Shown here in pieces: positions 26,642 through 36,125 of a DNA stretch of 64,000 bases; positions within the stretch are counted from its first letter, which is position 1; each line of letters begins with the position of its first letter. The position numbers and the translations under genes were made by a program. The notes beneath the pieces were generated by a model, which ran no database searches, had not been told where the DNA came from, and saw only the letters and a list, made by a program, of their open reading frames with translations. Origin of the DNA: Dictyobacter vulcani (GTDB taxonomy: Bacteria; Chloroflexota; Ktedonobacteria; Ktedonobacterales; Ktedonobacteraceae); assembly GCF_008974265.1 (NCBI RefSeq), contig NZ_BKZW01000001.1:248001-312000 (forward strand), given 5' to 3'.

Positions 26642-27733
26642 CTAGTTCTCTCCAAATCTGATAAGATTGTATGACATTATCCCAGAGCGAAGGATGCTTC
26701 TCATCCTTCGTATGGAGCATTGCTTGCCAAGGAGTGAAATCATGAGCAGGAATACGCGTGAGAAATCTATGTAGCTACGTTCGTCAGGTGCGATTAAGAG
26801 AACATGCGCCTTTTCTGGAGCAATGAGCTGTTGAAGTTTAATGTGACGCTGGTGCCATTGAAGAAACCAACGAAATGAATGTGAACCAAGCAAGTCATGG
26901 ATCATACTGATAGAGTCATCATCGAGTTGAATTTCTTGCATTGGCACAATCTTTGGAAAACGAGAGTACTGAATATGAGGAAGCAAATCACTTTGCATGG
27001 GCATGAAATTGAGCATGATTGGCAGAAATAGTCCATTAACCATCTCGTGATGTATTTTATCAAGTATCAAAAAAGCACGTGCCAGTGGGCCAGCGAGATC
27101 ACAGACGAGACGTCCCCCCGCATGCAACTGATCGACCCAAGCCATTGGAATAAGCGGAGTACTGGCAGTGACAATAATACGATCATATGGAGCGTATTCT
27201 GGATATCCTTTGACTCCATCCGCAATATAGGTTCTTATCGCATCGAGATGAAAGTGTTGGATGATCTGGTGTACTTGTTCAACATAAGCTGGTTCTCGAT
27301 CAATAGTTGTACATCCTGCGGCAAGGTATGCGATCAACGCGGCATTGTAGCCAGTTCCAGTTCCAATTTCTAAAACTGTATGGTTGCTTTGGATATCCAG
27401 TGCCTCCAACATCTGTACCATGACTGATGGCATACTACTGGAGCTATCGGGCATACCATAGGAATTGAGATGAGTTATTAAGGGTTGGTCCTGATACACC
27501 TGTGATGAGTAATCAGGGTGTGTGGTATCAAAGGTGATCCATAGTGTTGAAGTAGAAAGCGATTGCGCATTGGTATGAAAAAACACAGGGACAAAGGCTT
27601 CGCGAGGTATCATAAGCAAAGCAGATTCTATGGATGGCGAATGCAGAATATCCTGTTCTTTTAAATATGTCACTAGATGTTTTCGGAACGGAACAGAATC
27701 TTTGTAGGTCTCAGCGAGAAGAGTAAACATCAT
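26642..27733 (-). CDS. PCMT-fold methyltransferase, peptide-maturase type
   Basis: 363-aa SAM-dependent methyltransferase of the protein-L-isoaspartate methyltransferase fold. An N-terminal extension has the IPREAFVPVFF box and DQPLITHL, then SSSSMPSVMVQMLEALD leads into motif I LEIGTGTGYNAALIA near residue 125. The order 'R-x2-F-VP...SSS-x-P-x-M-x2-MLEAL...GTGTGYNAAL' is the pattern of methyltransferases from ATP-grasp/FxLD RiPP systems, which are about this length. Classical Pcm is about 210 aa. No ATP-grasp or precursor peptide is visible within several kb, so it is an orphan or its partners were lost. GGAGG lies 10 nt before the ATG. The molecular role is certain as a methyltransferase; the substrate is an inference. 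Confidence 0.8.
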   Translation of the reverse strand: MMFTLLAETYKDSVPFRKHLVTYLKEQDILHSPSIESALLMIPREAFVPVFFHTNAQSLSTSTLWITFDTTHPDYSSQVYQDQPLITHLNSYGMPDSSSSMPSVMVQMLEALDIQSNHTVLEIGTGTGYNAALIAYLAAGCTTIDREPAYVEQVHQIIQHFHLDAIRTYIADGVKGYPEYAPYDRIIVTASTPLIPMAWVDQLHAGGRLVCDLAGPLARAFLILDKIHHEMVNGLFLPIMLNFMPMQSDLLPHIQYSRFPKIVPMQEIQLDDDSISMIHDLLGSHSFRWFLQWHQRHIKLQQLIAPEKAHVLLIAPDERSYIDFSRVFLLMISLLGKQCSIRRMRSILRSGIMSYNLIRFGEN

Positions 27734-27910
27734 ACGTGATATGCCTCCAGATCTGTCAAAAATTTGGAATTGCCCCAGAAAAATGGAAACGTCAAAGGTG
27801 AAAGTTACGTCATCACTGAAAGAGTAACCTGTTCAAACGTACACGGACTGACATACTGTCACGTGTAATGCAGGCGAACCTGATTGGAGAAACATTCCAA
27901 GTATTCGAAG

Positions 27911-28620
27911 ATGGCTGAACGGGCTTGCTGGCGGCTATGGAACCGTTATCTGCTGGCCAAAACCGGATGAGCCGACTTCGCCGATTTGCATCGGCTCAAC
28001 CCGGATAGCGAACTAATCCAGGAGTTGAAAACGCTCACTCGCGATCAGAATACTTTGATTCAGATGCAAACCCGACTGGTCAATCAACTGAATGCCTCAA
28101 AGCCTACTACCCGGTGGCTCTGGACCTCTTCGGCAAACTTCAACAACCCTCGACCATCCATTTCTTACGTACCTATCCAACTCCCCAGCAGGCCACGTCG
28201 GACTCGGTCGAACAACTGGCTGCAACGCTCAAGCAAACATGCTATCTAGGTGCCAGTCAGGCAGCGCAGCAAATGGTCCTTCGCCTCCACCAGCCCCATC
28301 TGAGTGCCAATGAGGTCACCACGCGGACGAAATCGCGGCTGATGTTGGCTCTCTTGGCTCAACTAGAACCTCTGATACAACAGATTGTCAACTATGACAA
28401 GGAAATCAAGCATCTTTTTTTGATGCACGCCGACAGTGAGTTGTTCCAGGCTTTGCCGGGAGCTGGAAAGCGTCTCGCTCCTCGTCTGTTGGCCCAAATC
28501 GGTGACGCGAGAACGCGCTACACGACCTCGGCAAGCCTGCAATCGCTCGCTGGAACATCGCCAGTCCTCTTCCAGAACGGGACGTACAGCAAAGCCTACC
28601 GGCGACTTGGGGTGTATCAA
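27911..28620 (+). pseudogene. IS110-family transposase remnant
   Basis: Degenerate coding sequence of an IS110/IS116/IS902-type (DEDD) transposase. The C-terminal transposase_20 region is clear (ALPGAGKRLAPRLLAQIGDA, ASLQSLAGTSPV). The middle region (NPDSELIQELKTLTRDQN) lies in another frame, so there is at least one frameshift near 28093, and an in-frame TGA lies at about 27968. The N-terminal catalytic DEDD part is absent, and the C-terminus is cut off where a bioB fragment begins. Non-functional. Confidence 0.8.
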
Positions 28621-28649
28621 ACCCTTGCGCTTTTACAAAGGGGTGTTTT

Positions 28650-28909
28650 TTACAATGTATGCTCCTCGATTTCAAAGTTGAGATCTTTGATCATGCGCCA
28701 AGTTTCCTCATATTCTTGACCTGGCTCAGTAAGATAGCCTGATACGAATACAGAATTGGCAGCATATAAAGACATAGGTTGCAATGAACGTATATTTTCC
28801 TCCCTTCCTGCGGATACTCTTATTTCCTGCTTAGGATTTAGTAAACGCGCAAGACAAAGGATGCGTAGACAATCATAAGGACGTAGATATTGGTGATGAG
28901 AGAATGGAG
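28650..28909 (-). pseudogene. bioB: Biotin synthase (BioB) C-terminal fragment
   Basis: The minus strand encodes about 86 residues ending in a natural stop at 28650 that match the end of the BioB barrel and the BATS domain: DTPFSHHQYLRPYDCLRIL, LNPKQEIRVSAGREENIRSL, LYAANSVFVSGYLT. Everything upstream, including the radical-SAM cysteines, is missing; the fragment is broken off where a group II intron remnant begins. It overlaps the end of the IS110 remnant on the other strand. It shows that an insertion or deletion destroyed a bioB gene at this site. Confidence 0.8.
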
Positions 28910-29230
28910 TGTCAACGATTACGCACTCATCCCATGTTTAATGGCGTAAAAGGTGCCCTCCTGCGGAAGCAACAAGGGAAATGTCGTTGGTGTGGATTGC
29001 TCCTACAGGATACGGATGTGATTGAAATCGATCACATCACGCCAAGAGAGCAAGGTGGAGGAGAAGAACTTGGGAACAAATGTCTTCTTCACCGACATTG
29101 CCATGATGACAGGCACGCTGAGCGTGCCAAAGGTATCTCTGACAACGACCATATCATTGAGGAGCCGGATGAAGGGAAACCTTCATGTCCAGTTTTGGAG
29201 CCGAACAGAGGAGGCAACTACTTTGCTTAG
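28904..29230 (+). pseudogene. Group II intron ORF remnant (maturase HNH end)
   Basis: About 108 codons corresponding to the C-terminal HNH endonuclease domain of a group II intron reverse transcriptase/maturase: CRWCGLLL, IEIDHITPREQGG, CLLHRHCHDD, then the typical tail EEPDEGKPS...SPVLE-like. The reverse transcriptase and X/maturase domains are absent. The tail overlaps an RNA domain V-like hairpin (29163-29198), as in introns whose ORF runs into the ribozyme core. Not functional alone. Confidence 0.8.
29163..29198 (+). ncRNA. Group II intron domain V-like hairpin (remnant)
   Basis: GAGCCGGATGAAGG - GAAA tetraloop - CCTTCATGTCC - AGTTTTG: a hairpin of about 36 nt with a GNRA loop and an AGC near its 5' base, which are the hallmarks of the catalytic domain V of group II introns. 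Only the 3' end of the intron remains. Confidence 0.65.
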
Positions 29231-29326
29231 GTTAACAATCGAAAACGACGTCATTCGTCTTTAGGATATCTCAGTCCAGCTCATTACGAAAAACGCATAA
29301 TCGAATCAGATAACGATTTTTCTTGA
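29231..29326 (+). pseudogene. IS3-family OrfB transposase C-terminal fragment
   Basis: 31 codons plus stop with the characteristic end of IS3-type integrase-fold transposases: NNRKRRHSSLGYLSP, AHYEKR. It abuts the 3' end of the group II intron remnant, suggesting that the intron once sat inside an IS3 transposase gene. The rest of OrfB is missing. Confidence 0.75.
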
Positions 29327-29352
29327 CAGAGGTATACCTTTTATCGTAAAAT
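29323..29352 (+). promoter_or_regulatory. Putative promoter of the ATPase/HEPN operon
   Basis: Perfect TTGACA (29323-29328), 18-nt spacer, TAAAAT (29347-29352). The -35 overlaps the stop of the IS3 remnant, so the operon may use a promoter created at that junction. It lies about 430 nt upstream of the first operon gene. Confidence 0.5.
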
Positions 29353-29779
29353 AGAAATACGCAGTACGTTACGTATTACGTATAGTGATGATGTTTTCAT
29401 CATTTTCCCAGCATTTTTCCTCACCCGACATTTCTGTTCGGGTTCCCTCCAAAAACGGGGCAACTCCACTATCTCATTTCTGTACAAGGACGGGAACATC
29501 ATTCCATTTCAGAGTTACAATGAAATTATCAATTTTTGATGATTATACTTGCATAAAGGTGTTTCGAAGAGTAATATACTATATAGGCCAATGTATTCTA
29601 TTTCATGAGCCAGAAAATCGAAGAAAGTCGGTAAATGAAGACTTTTTATGGGATTTTTCTTCAGTCAAGGTAAATTTCTCCTATCAAAAGACGTAGCATA
29701 TCAAAGATATTAACAGGTAAAACAAATTAATACTAAATACGCTTAATACACAGATTGAAACTTCTTTGCAAATAGTGAG
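29327..29779 (+). other. Leader region of the ATPase/HEPN operon
   Basis: About 450 AT-rich bases. Just after the expected transcription start are three TACGT units (29365, 29370, 29377), the second and third being palindromic TACGTA, a possible operator. Further on is a small hairpin CCCGA...TCGGG around 29428-29446. A 103-codon open frame (29385-29696) has no good ribosome site, domain or signal, and I do not call it a gene. A structured leader RNA is possible. Confidence 0.4.
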
Positions 29780-31294
29780 GTGATGATGCTAAACCGTGCA
29801 CAAAATTTTCAGAGAATGGTTCCTGTTGGTAGTCACGTCAAAATCTTTTTAAAAAGTGGTCACATACTTGCAGGTAAACTATTACAGATTGCAATTGACC
29901 ATATCATCCTCGAAAATGTGACGGGCGGTAATATTGCTGCATATTTCGATGCTATAGATGTATGGGAAACATTAAATGATAGCAAAAACATTGTTAACGT
30001 CGAGGACCCTGGATCTTCAACTTACGATCTACAACAAAACTTATCCATACAAAAGCCAGAACAGAAATTAACTCTGCTACCGAAACAAGAACAGACACTC
30101 GACAGTGGACAACTTGAATCTAAGAAAATGCCTGTCCATGAACAGATAATGGAGGCATCTTCCATACCCACCACGCAAGATGCCTTCGGCTTCAAACAAG
30201 AAAATCTAGAATATGATCAGCGGGTTCCGGAAATCGACAAAATTGAACCAGGGGAACAAGAGCAGACTGACATACACAATCGTGCTGTCACTGAACAGAT
30301 TCTTTCGAGCCATCTAACGCAGGTGGACAAAGCTAAGGAGGAAATCTGGCAACAACTACGAGAACTCGAAGAGGGCATTCGGGAAAAAATACAAAAGGTT
30401 AACCTGGAAATTAAACCTCCTAACTTCATATTGCCTCAGGAAATATCAGCTACACATAAAGGATACACACTCTGGAACAGGATCCGAGACCGCTATAACT
30501 ATGCAAACCAACTGAACGAATTAGGTCCATATAGTGAAAAAATACACTTATTGATTGAAGATGCACGAGATTTAAAAAAAATCCACCCGTCCTCCCTGGG
30601 TGTCAAACGGCACCTTGCTTACTTCTATTGGTTAGCAGAAAAACCACGCCAGGCACTTAAAACGTACCGTGAAGCGGCGATGGCTGTCCAGGAAGTTGAA
30701 GACTTTTATAATGTTTCTGTGCTTTCATATAAAGTCGGCGATATAGTTTCAGCGTATACTATGCTCGAAGAACTGTTTCATATTTCTTCCATTTATGATA
30801 ATTCTGAACTCTGGTACATTTTCATACTTCTACTACAAAAATCTCACAATTATCAGCCATTGCTTAAGCTCTGGGAAAGAGCTGACTTGGAAACAAAAGA
30901 ACGAGTATTAATCCTTCAAACACTTATATATCTCTTACTCACCAATAAAAAACTACATGAAGCTTACGAATTTTATAATTTAATGCTCAATGGTACGCCG
31001 ACACAAGCTGCGATTAAAGAAGTTTTTGATCAAATTATGGATGATCGAGAAGATGCATTTTACCAGAAGGAAAATAGCCAAATAGAAGAGCATAAACAAG
31101 AAAAAAATGAAATCAAACCAGTAAAGATAACGCAGCCTGAGATAGAACCGAAGGGCTGGGTTCACTTCTATAAAGAGGATAAAGGGTATGGTTTTGTACG
31201 TACGCCCAAACATGCGAGTCTGTCAAGTACTTTGTGTATGTCATTTCATTTAGTGAGGAAATCTCTCCCCAAATTCAATCGCAAAACAATTTAA
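29780..31294 (+). pseudogene. 5' part of an LSm/TPR/cold-shock/P-loop ATPase gene, split by IS256
   Basis: First 478 native codons of a gene whose rest resumes at 32552; the open frame runs on into the IS to 31294. Residues 14-63 look like a small SH3/LSm-type RNA-binding barrel (VGSHVKIFLKSGHILAGKLL, then IILENVTGGNIAAYFDAIDVWE). Residues from about 64 to 185 are a Gln/Glu-rich linker. About 185-215 is a likely coiled coil, and about 230-420 is TPR-like helical pairs (AYFYWLAEKPRQALKTYREA). At 459-479 a cold-shock-type OB fold begins (GWVHFYKEDKGYGFV, RNP1-like KGYGFV at 468-473) and is cut by the IS. GAGGTG ribosome site. Codon use and GC are lower than in neighbours. Expected role: RNA or stress sensing module of a conflict system (inference). 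Confidence 0.8.
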
Positions 31295-32543
31295 TGCAGG
31301 TATCCAATTACGGATCGGCATGGTCCACTTCTTGGCAATGTTGTGCATAGCTAGATAGACCACTTTGTAGACGGCCTCATCTGAGGGAAAAATGCGGTGA
31401 TTGCGCGTGACTTTGCGTAACGACATGTTCACTGACTCGATCGCATTGGTGGTGTAGATCACCTTGCGAATGTCCTCGGGAAAGGCAAACAGCGGGACGA
31501 CATGACTCCAGTTGGTTCTCCACATTTTGCTGATGCTTGCGTACTGCCGATCCCATTTCTCGGCAAAGAGATCCAGGTAGACCTGCGCTTCACTTTCCGT
31601 GGCAGCTGAGTAGATCAATTTCAAGTCTGCCGCGACCTCCTTGCGATGTTTGTAGGACACATATTTGAGTGAATTACGCACCATATGAACCATGCAGAGC
31701 TGGACTCGTGCGTGAGGATAGAGTGTTTCAATCGCTTCGGGTAAGCCGGTCAAACCATCGACACAGGCGATGAAAATGTCTTTAAGTCCCCGGTTCTGCA
31801 GTTCGGTGAAGACTGACAACCAGAATTTGGCTCCTTCATTGTGACCCAGCCACATTCCCAGTAACTCTTTTTGTCCGTGCATATCCACGCCCAAAGCCAG
31901 GTAGAGGGCTCGATTGATGATCCGCTGATTTTCGCGCACTTTGACGACCAGGCAATCCACATAGATAATGGGATAGAGGGTCTCTAAGGGTCGATGCTGC
32001 CATTGACGAACCTCGTCCAGGACGGCTTCCGTCACATTGGAAATGAACGTGGGTGAGACCTCAACCCCATAGAGTTCCTGGATCTGCGCTTGAATGTCGC
32101 GTGTGGTCATGCCACGAGCATACAAGGCCAGGATCTTCTCGTCAAAGCCTTCCAGTCGTGTTTCGTGCTTGGGGATCAAGAGTGGTTCGAAGCTGGCATG
32201 CCGATCGCGGGGGACGACGATATCAATCTCTCCCTGTGAGCCCTTGAGCGTCTTGCGGCTGCTGCCATTGCGGACATTGCCAGTCGTTTCATCACGTTTC
32301 CCATGTTTGGGATAGCCCAGGTGCACGTCCATCTCCGCTTGCAAACACCGTTCCACGAGGGCGCCTGTCAGCTGCTTGAGGAAACCGCCTTCGGCCAACA
32401 ATTGGGTAGGATCGGTACATTCTTTGAGTAATTCGTCAATCAATTCAGGTCGAATGCTCATATGCTTGCCTCCGTCTTCCATCTTCTTCTTCATCATTCA
32501 CTCCTTATTGTAGGATCACTTACACAAAGTATTGTACACCCTC
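31216..32543 (-). mobile_element. Complete IS256-family insertion sequence with 8-bp target duplication
   Basis: 1328-bp element. Its two 23-bp ends are imperfect inverted repeats that both begin GAG and share TACTTTGTGTA. It is flanked by the exact direct repeat AAACATGC (31208-31215 and 32544-32551), the 8-bp duplication typical of the family. It carries one intact transposase gene. Deleting the element plus one repeat copy fuses the flanking reading frames perfectly (...TPKHA|DYFLRRQ...). The intact target duplication and transposase point to a recent, possibly still mobile, insertion. Confidence 0.95.
31250..32497 (-). CDS. IS256-family transposase (mutator type)
   Basis: 415-aa DDE transposase of the IS256/Mutator family, apparently intact. 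The catalytic acids are Asp in YVDCLVVKV, Asp in ACVDGLTGLPEA and Glu in TTNAIESVN. The CxxH-type motif LCMVHMVRNSLKYV follows the second Asp, as usual. The AAGGAG ribosome site lies just before the tandem ATGs at the start. It is transcribed opposite to the host gene it interrupts. Confidence 0.96.
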   Translation of the reverse strand: MMKKKMEDGGKHMSIRPELIDELLKECTDPTQLLAEGGFLKQLTGALVERCLQAEMDVHLGYPKHGKRDETTGNVRNGSSRKTLKGSQGEIDIVVPRDRHASFEPLLIPKHETRLEGFDEKILALYARGMTTRDIQAQIQELYGVEVSPTFISNVTEAVLDEVRQWQHRPLETLYPIIYVDCLVVKVRENQRIINRALYLALGVDMHGQKELLGMWLGHNEGAKFWLSVFTELQNRGLKDIFIACVDGLTGLPEAIETLYPHARVQLCMVHMVRNSLKYVSYKHRKEVAADLKLIYSAATESEAQVYLDLFAEKWDRQYASISKMWRTNWSHVVPLFAFPEDIRKVIYTTNAIESVNMSLRKVTRNHRIFPSDEAVYKVVYLAMHNIAKKWTMPIRNWIPALNCFAIEFGERFPH

Positions 32544-35500
32544 AAACATGCTGACTACTTTTTACGTCGCCAAATCATTACTGATACCAATTTGTTAGAC
32601 AAACTTACAGATTGGCAAGGGCCAGACAAGACTCCGATTCCGGTTATGTTTGAAAGTAAACCAAAAGGGGCGTCTGGAAAAGCACCGGAAATCACACTTG
32701 TTTATCTCCATCGCCCCATTGATCAACTCGTTACATTTGCTCATTCCTGCGCACAAATAGGCGATCTCTCGCTGGCCATTGCGATTATAAAACAGGTGAT
32801 TATCTACAATCCTGATTATACAGGTGCAAAAGCTGCCTTGGATGAATGGTCCGCTCTCGAAATGGAGAGCAGCATAAAAGGAAGGATGAGCTTTTTTAGA
32901 CGAGCAAAACGAGCAAATTCTTCTGAAGAGGCGCTGCGTTTCTATTTTCTGGCTATCAAACACCACGATTATTTTGATAGTGCAGTCAAAGATGCCGCTC
33001 AACTCTTAGCAAAAATGGATCGTGGCCGGGAAGCCATTGAGGTATTGCTCGCTAACCGTGAGCGTATCAAAGATCAACAACGTCTTAATAATCTTCTAAC
33101 AAACATCTATATGAAAATTGGAGATTATGACAAAGCATTAGAATTGCTCTTCAAAAAGGCTGAAGAGAAACGTAGTATTGAGACGTTAAGAGGGATCGCA
33201 ACTTGTTATATACGCAAAGAAAACTATGCTAAGGGCGAAACTACGCTAAAAGAAATCCTGGAACAGGTATTAGACCAACAACCCTACCAGAAACAATTGG
33301 CAGTTTGTCTGCTTCAACAACAAAAATATACAGAAGCGGAACAGGTCCTACAGAACTTGCTCAACGCTACACCAGATGATAGTAAGGCTAAGGCTCTATT
33401 AGAGCGTACCAAAGAGGCTAGAATTAATGGGCTATCGGCACTACTCCATGAACAGCTTCTGGAAAATATTGATGACACCGACATGTCTAGCCAGATAAGC
33501 AATTTTGCACGCTTTTTTCTGGATCGTTGCGATTTCAAGGGTGTATCTCCCACTAAAATCCAGGAACGAAACTTTGATAATTCCGATCTCAAACGGCTGG
33601 AAGGTTTCGCAGATCAGTTGGGCACTAAGGCACCTAATGAGCGTGCAGAGTTTTACCTCTCGGCAGCAAGCATCCTTTTTCTTACTAGAGATCTGAACGA
33701 TGATAATCAATTCTACAGATTTTTGTACCGCAGTTTTGCCTCATTCGGCGACGCAGCCTTCAGCGATGCCACATTTGAGAAGAAACATATCGATACTGTA
33801 CGCGCTTGGTATAGTGAGGCATTAAATATCTATAACATCGATCAAGGAAACGATATTGGAAAAGACGATCGGGATGATAAAGATGCGATAAGAATACTAG
33901 TACGCTCTATCTACTTATCATCAGGTATGCAGTCTGTCCCAAATCAATCTAGTACATCTATTGAAAAGGCACTTGAAGAGATACTAAATCATGATAACTC
34001 ACAAAAAGTTCTGGATAACATTGCTTATCTCATCTTACGAAGCCGCCTTAAAAAGAACCACATACTTAAATATTTCTACGAAGAGGTGTCGTTGCGCCAA
34101 ATAGTCACAACTTATATGTCCTATCGCCTCGGGAAATCAAGCAATGAAATCAGTACATATGAGACGTTTGTGAAACATTGGGATATGATTCTGAAACAGT
34201 TTCATAAAAATGAAGAAACGGTTTCTACTAATGTGCGTCTCATAGGGAATCTGGAATTTAGCCTATCATGGATCGAACAGGCTCTGTCCAGGCTCAAAAG
34301 TACTAAAGAACACCTCATCCTAAAATTAGAACAACAACGGATCGATCGCATACAAAATATTCTGGATGGTGCATTAAGCTTTTGCAAGGAGATTGGCTTT
34401 GAACCAAAGGTACACTTTTGTAACCAGATTGATATGCACTGTCAGGATCTACTTGACGATATTCTCCGTGACCCAACAAAATTATCTGTAGAACTATTTT
34501 ATCCTGTTGTGATACAACTGCAACAAAAAACGCAAATAAAGTTGAAAGAGATACATGATACATCCACACCTCAGATCTTTCTCACACTGCCACTAGACTC
34601 TTATCCTGATATGGGTAAAAAAATTACGATACAAATTGCCATTGAAAATGCACTGCGTTGTAGTCCCGCCGAATCAGTTGAACTCATCGTCGTAGAGGAA
34701 GAAAAATCACCATTTACAGTCCTGGGAAAGACCAGTTTAGGAAGTTCGCTCAGCAGCGGAGATAGAAAGATTGTAATGATCCCAATCCAAATTACAGCAC
34801 GTAAACGCTTACAAGCTTTCTCTCTGCCCATTTTTGCTCAATACGTTACACGAACAAAAGAAATCAAAAAGACTCCAATTGAACGCTTTTCTATCCGTCT
34901 GTATTCTGAACAAGATTTTGAGCCTATTCATAATCCTTATCGCCGTTTTGTCAGTAGTGGAGTTGTTGACGACCAGAACATGTTTTATGGTCGTTCTGAA
35001 CTGATAGAGAAGGTTGCCAATAGCATTCGCGAGGCCGGAAAGCGGAGTAAATCCATCATTATTTATGGACAAAAACGTGCTGGCAAATCCTCCATTCTCT
35101 ACCATCTGAAAAAACAGCTATCCCAAGAGAAAGGGCTCCTCATCCTAGAACCAAGTTTGGGGAGTATTATTGATGAGCATGTACCATTTGACTATCAATT
35201 CCTCTGGGACATATTAACCCAACTCAAGTGGGCTCTACGGGTGGGAGTTGACAAAGGTTATTCAGATCTGAAGATCACATTTGTAAATGCACAAGAATTC
35301 TATAGTCATCCCAGCCCCAAGATAATTTTCAATGACACGTTTCGCATGTTTCGTTATGCGGCTGACCGAGATCCCGTCTGGCGCGATATCCATATCGTAC
35401 TTATGATTGATGAATTTCAATATATTTATGATCAAATTGTACGTGATAGGCTTTCCGTTGATTTCATGAAAATGTGGAAATCATTGCTCAGTGCCAACTT

Positions 35501-36113
35501 TTTTAGCGCAGTCCTTGTAGGTCAGGATGTAATGACTAAGTTCAAGCAGGATTTCCCAAATGAGTTTGGCACAACAGAAGATGAACGCGTCACATATCTC
35601 AAACGTGTTGATGCCGAAAAACTTATAGATGAGCCAATCCATATCGGAGGCAAAGATGGTGAGAGCCGCTATAAAGAACAAGCAATTAAACGTATACTGG
35701 AACTCACTGCTGGTAGCCCTTTTTACATTCAAATTGTATGTAGCCGGCTAGTAGAATATATGAATCGTGAGCGGATCAAATATGTCACAGAAGCACATGT
35801 TGATCAAATCAAGAGCGATCTCATTTATGGTGAAGATGCATTAGGAATAGATAAGTTTGACAATCTGATTAACTCGGGTGATACTTCCAAAAACGCCATT
35901 TCATCTGATGACGCCCTTAATGTCATGAAAGCTATTGCTATAAATAGCCAGACAAAGCCATGCAACAAAAACCTCATTACTTGTTCAACTCACACTAATC
36001 TAGAAAACATTCTGGATGATCTAGAGAAACGTGATGTGATCAAAAAAACTGCAAAAGAAAATTATACGTTACGAGTAGGATTATTCAAAGAATGGCTAAT
36101 TATCCATCAGTAA
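32532..36113 (+). pseudogene. 3' part of the LSm/TPR/cold-shock/P-loop ATPase gene (after IS256)
   Basis: Native sequence starts at 32552; the open frame begins at a TTG inside the IS end (32532), giving 1193 codons. Residues from about 8 to 57 complete the cold-shock-like OB fold (TPIPVMFESKPKG...APEITLV). Residues 60-350 are TPRs (DYDKALELL, YTEAEQVLQNLL), 350-680 is a helical middle, and about 685-790 is a beta-sandwich-like region. From about 815 a P-loop ATPase follows: Walker A GQKRAGKSS at 846-854, Walker B VLMIDEFQ with Asp960-Glu961, and a winged-helix-like C-terminus. With the 5' part the protein would be 1665 aa. The ATPase belongs to the AAA/STAND-like group. This half could be translated from an IS-borne start. 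The second ATPase gene starts 12 nt after the stop. Confidence 0.82.
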
Positions 36114-36125
36114 GAGGACTAGTAT

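Noticed and set aside
27950..27975. In-frame TGA in the IS110 remnant as a possible selenocysteine codon
   Set aside because: The gene is truncated at both ends and frameshifted; no Sec site is known in IS110 transposases.
29385..29696. 103-codon open frame before the ATPase operon
   Set aside because: No ribosome site, domain or signal; it lies over a leader region with possible operator repeats and hairpins.
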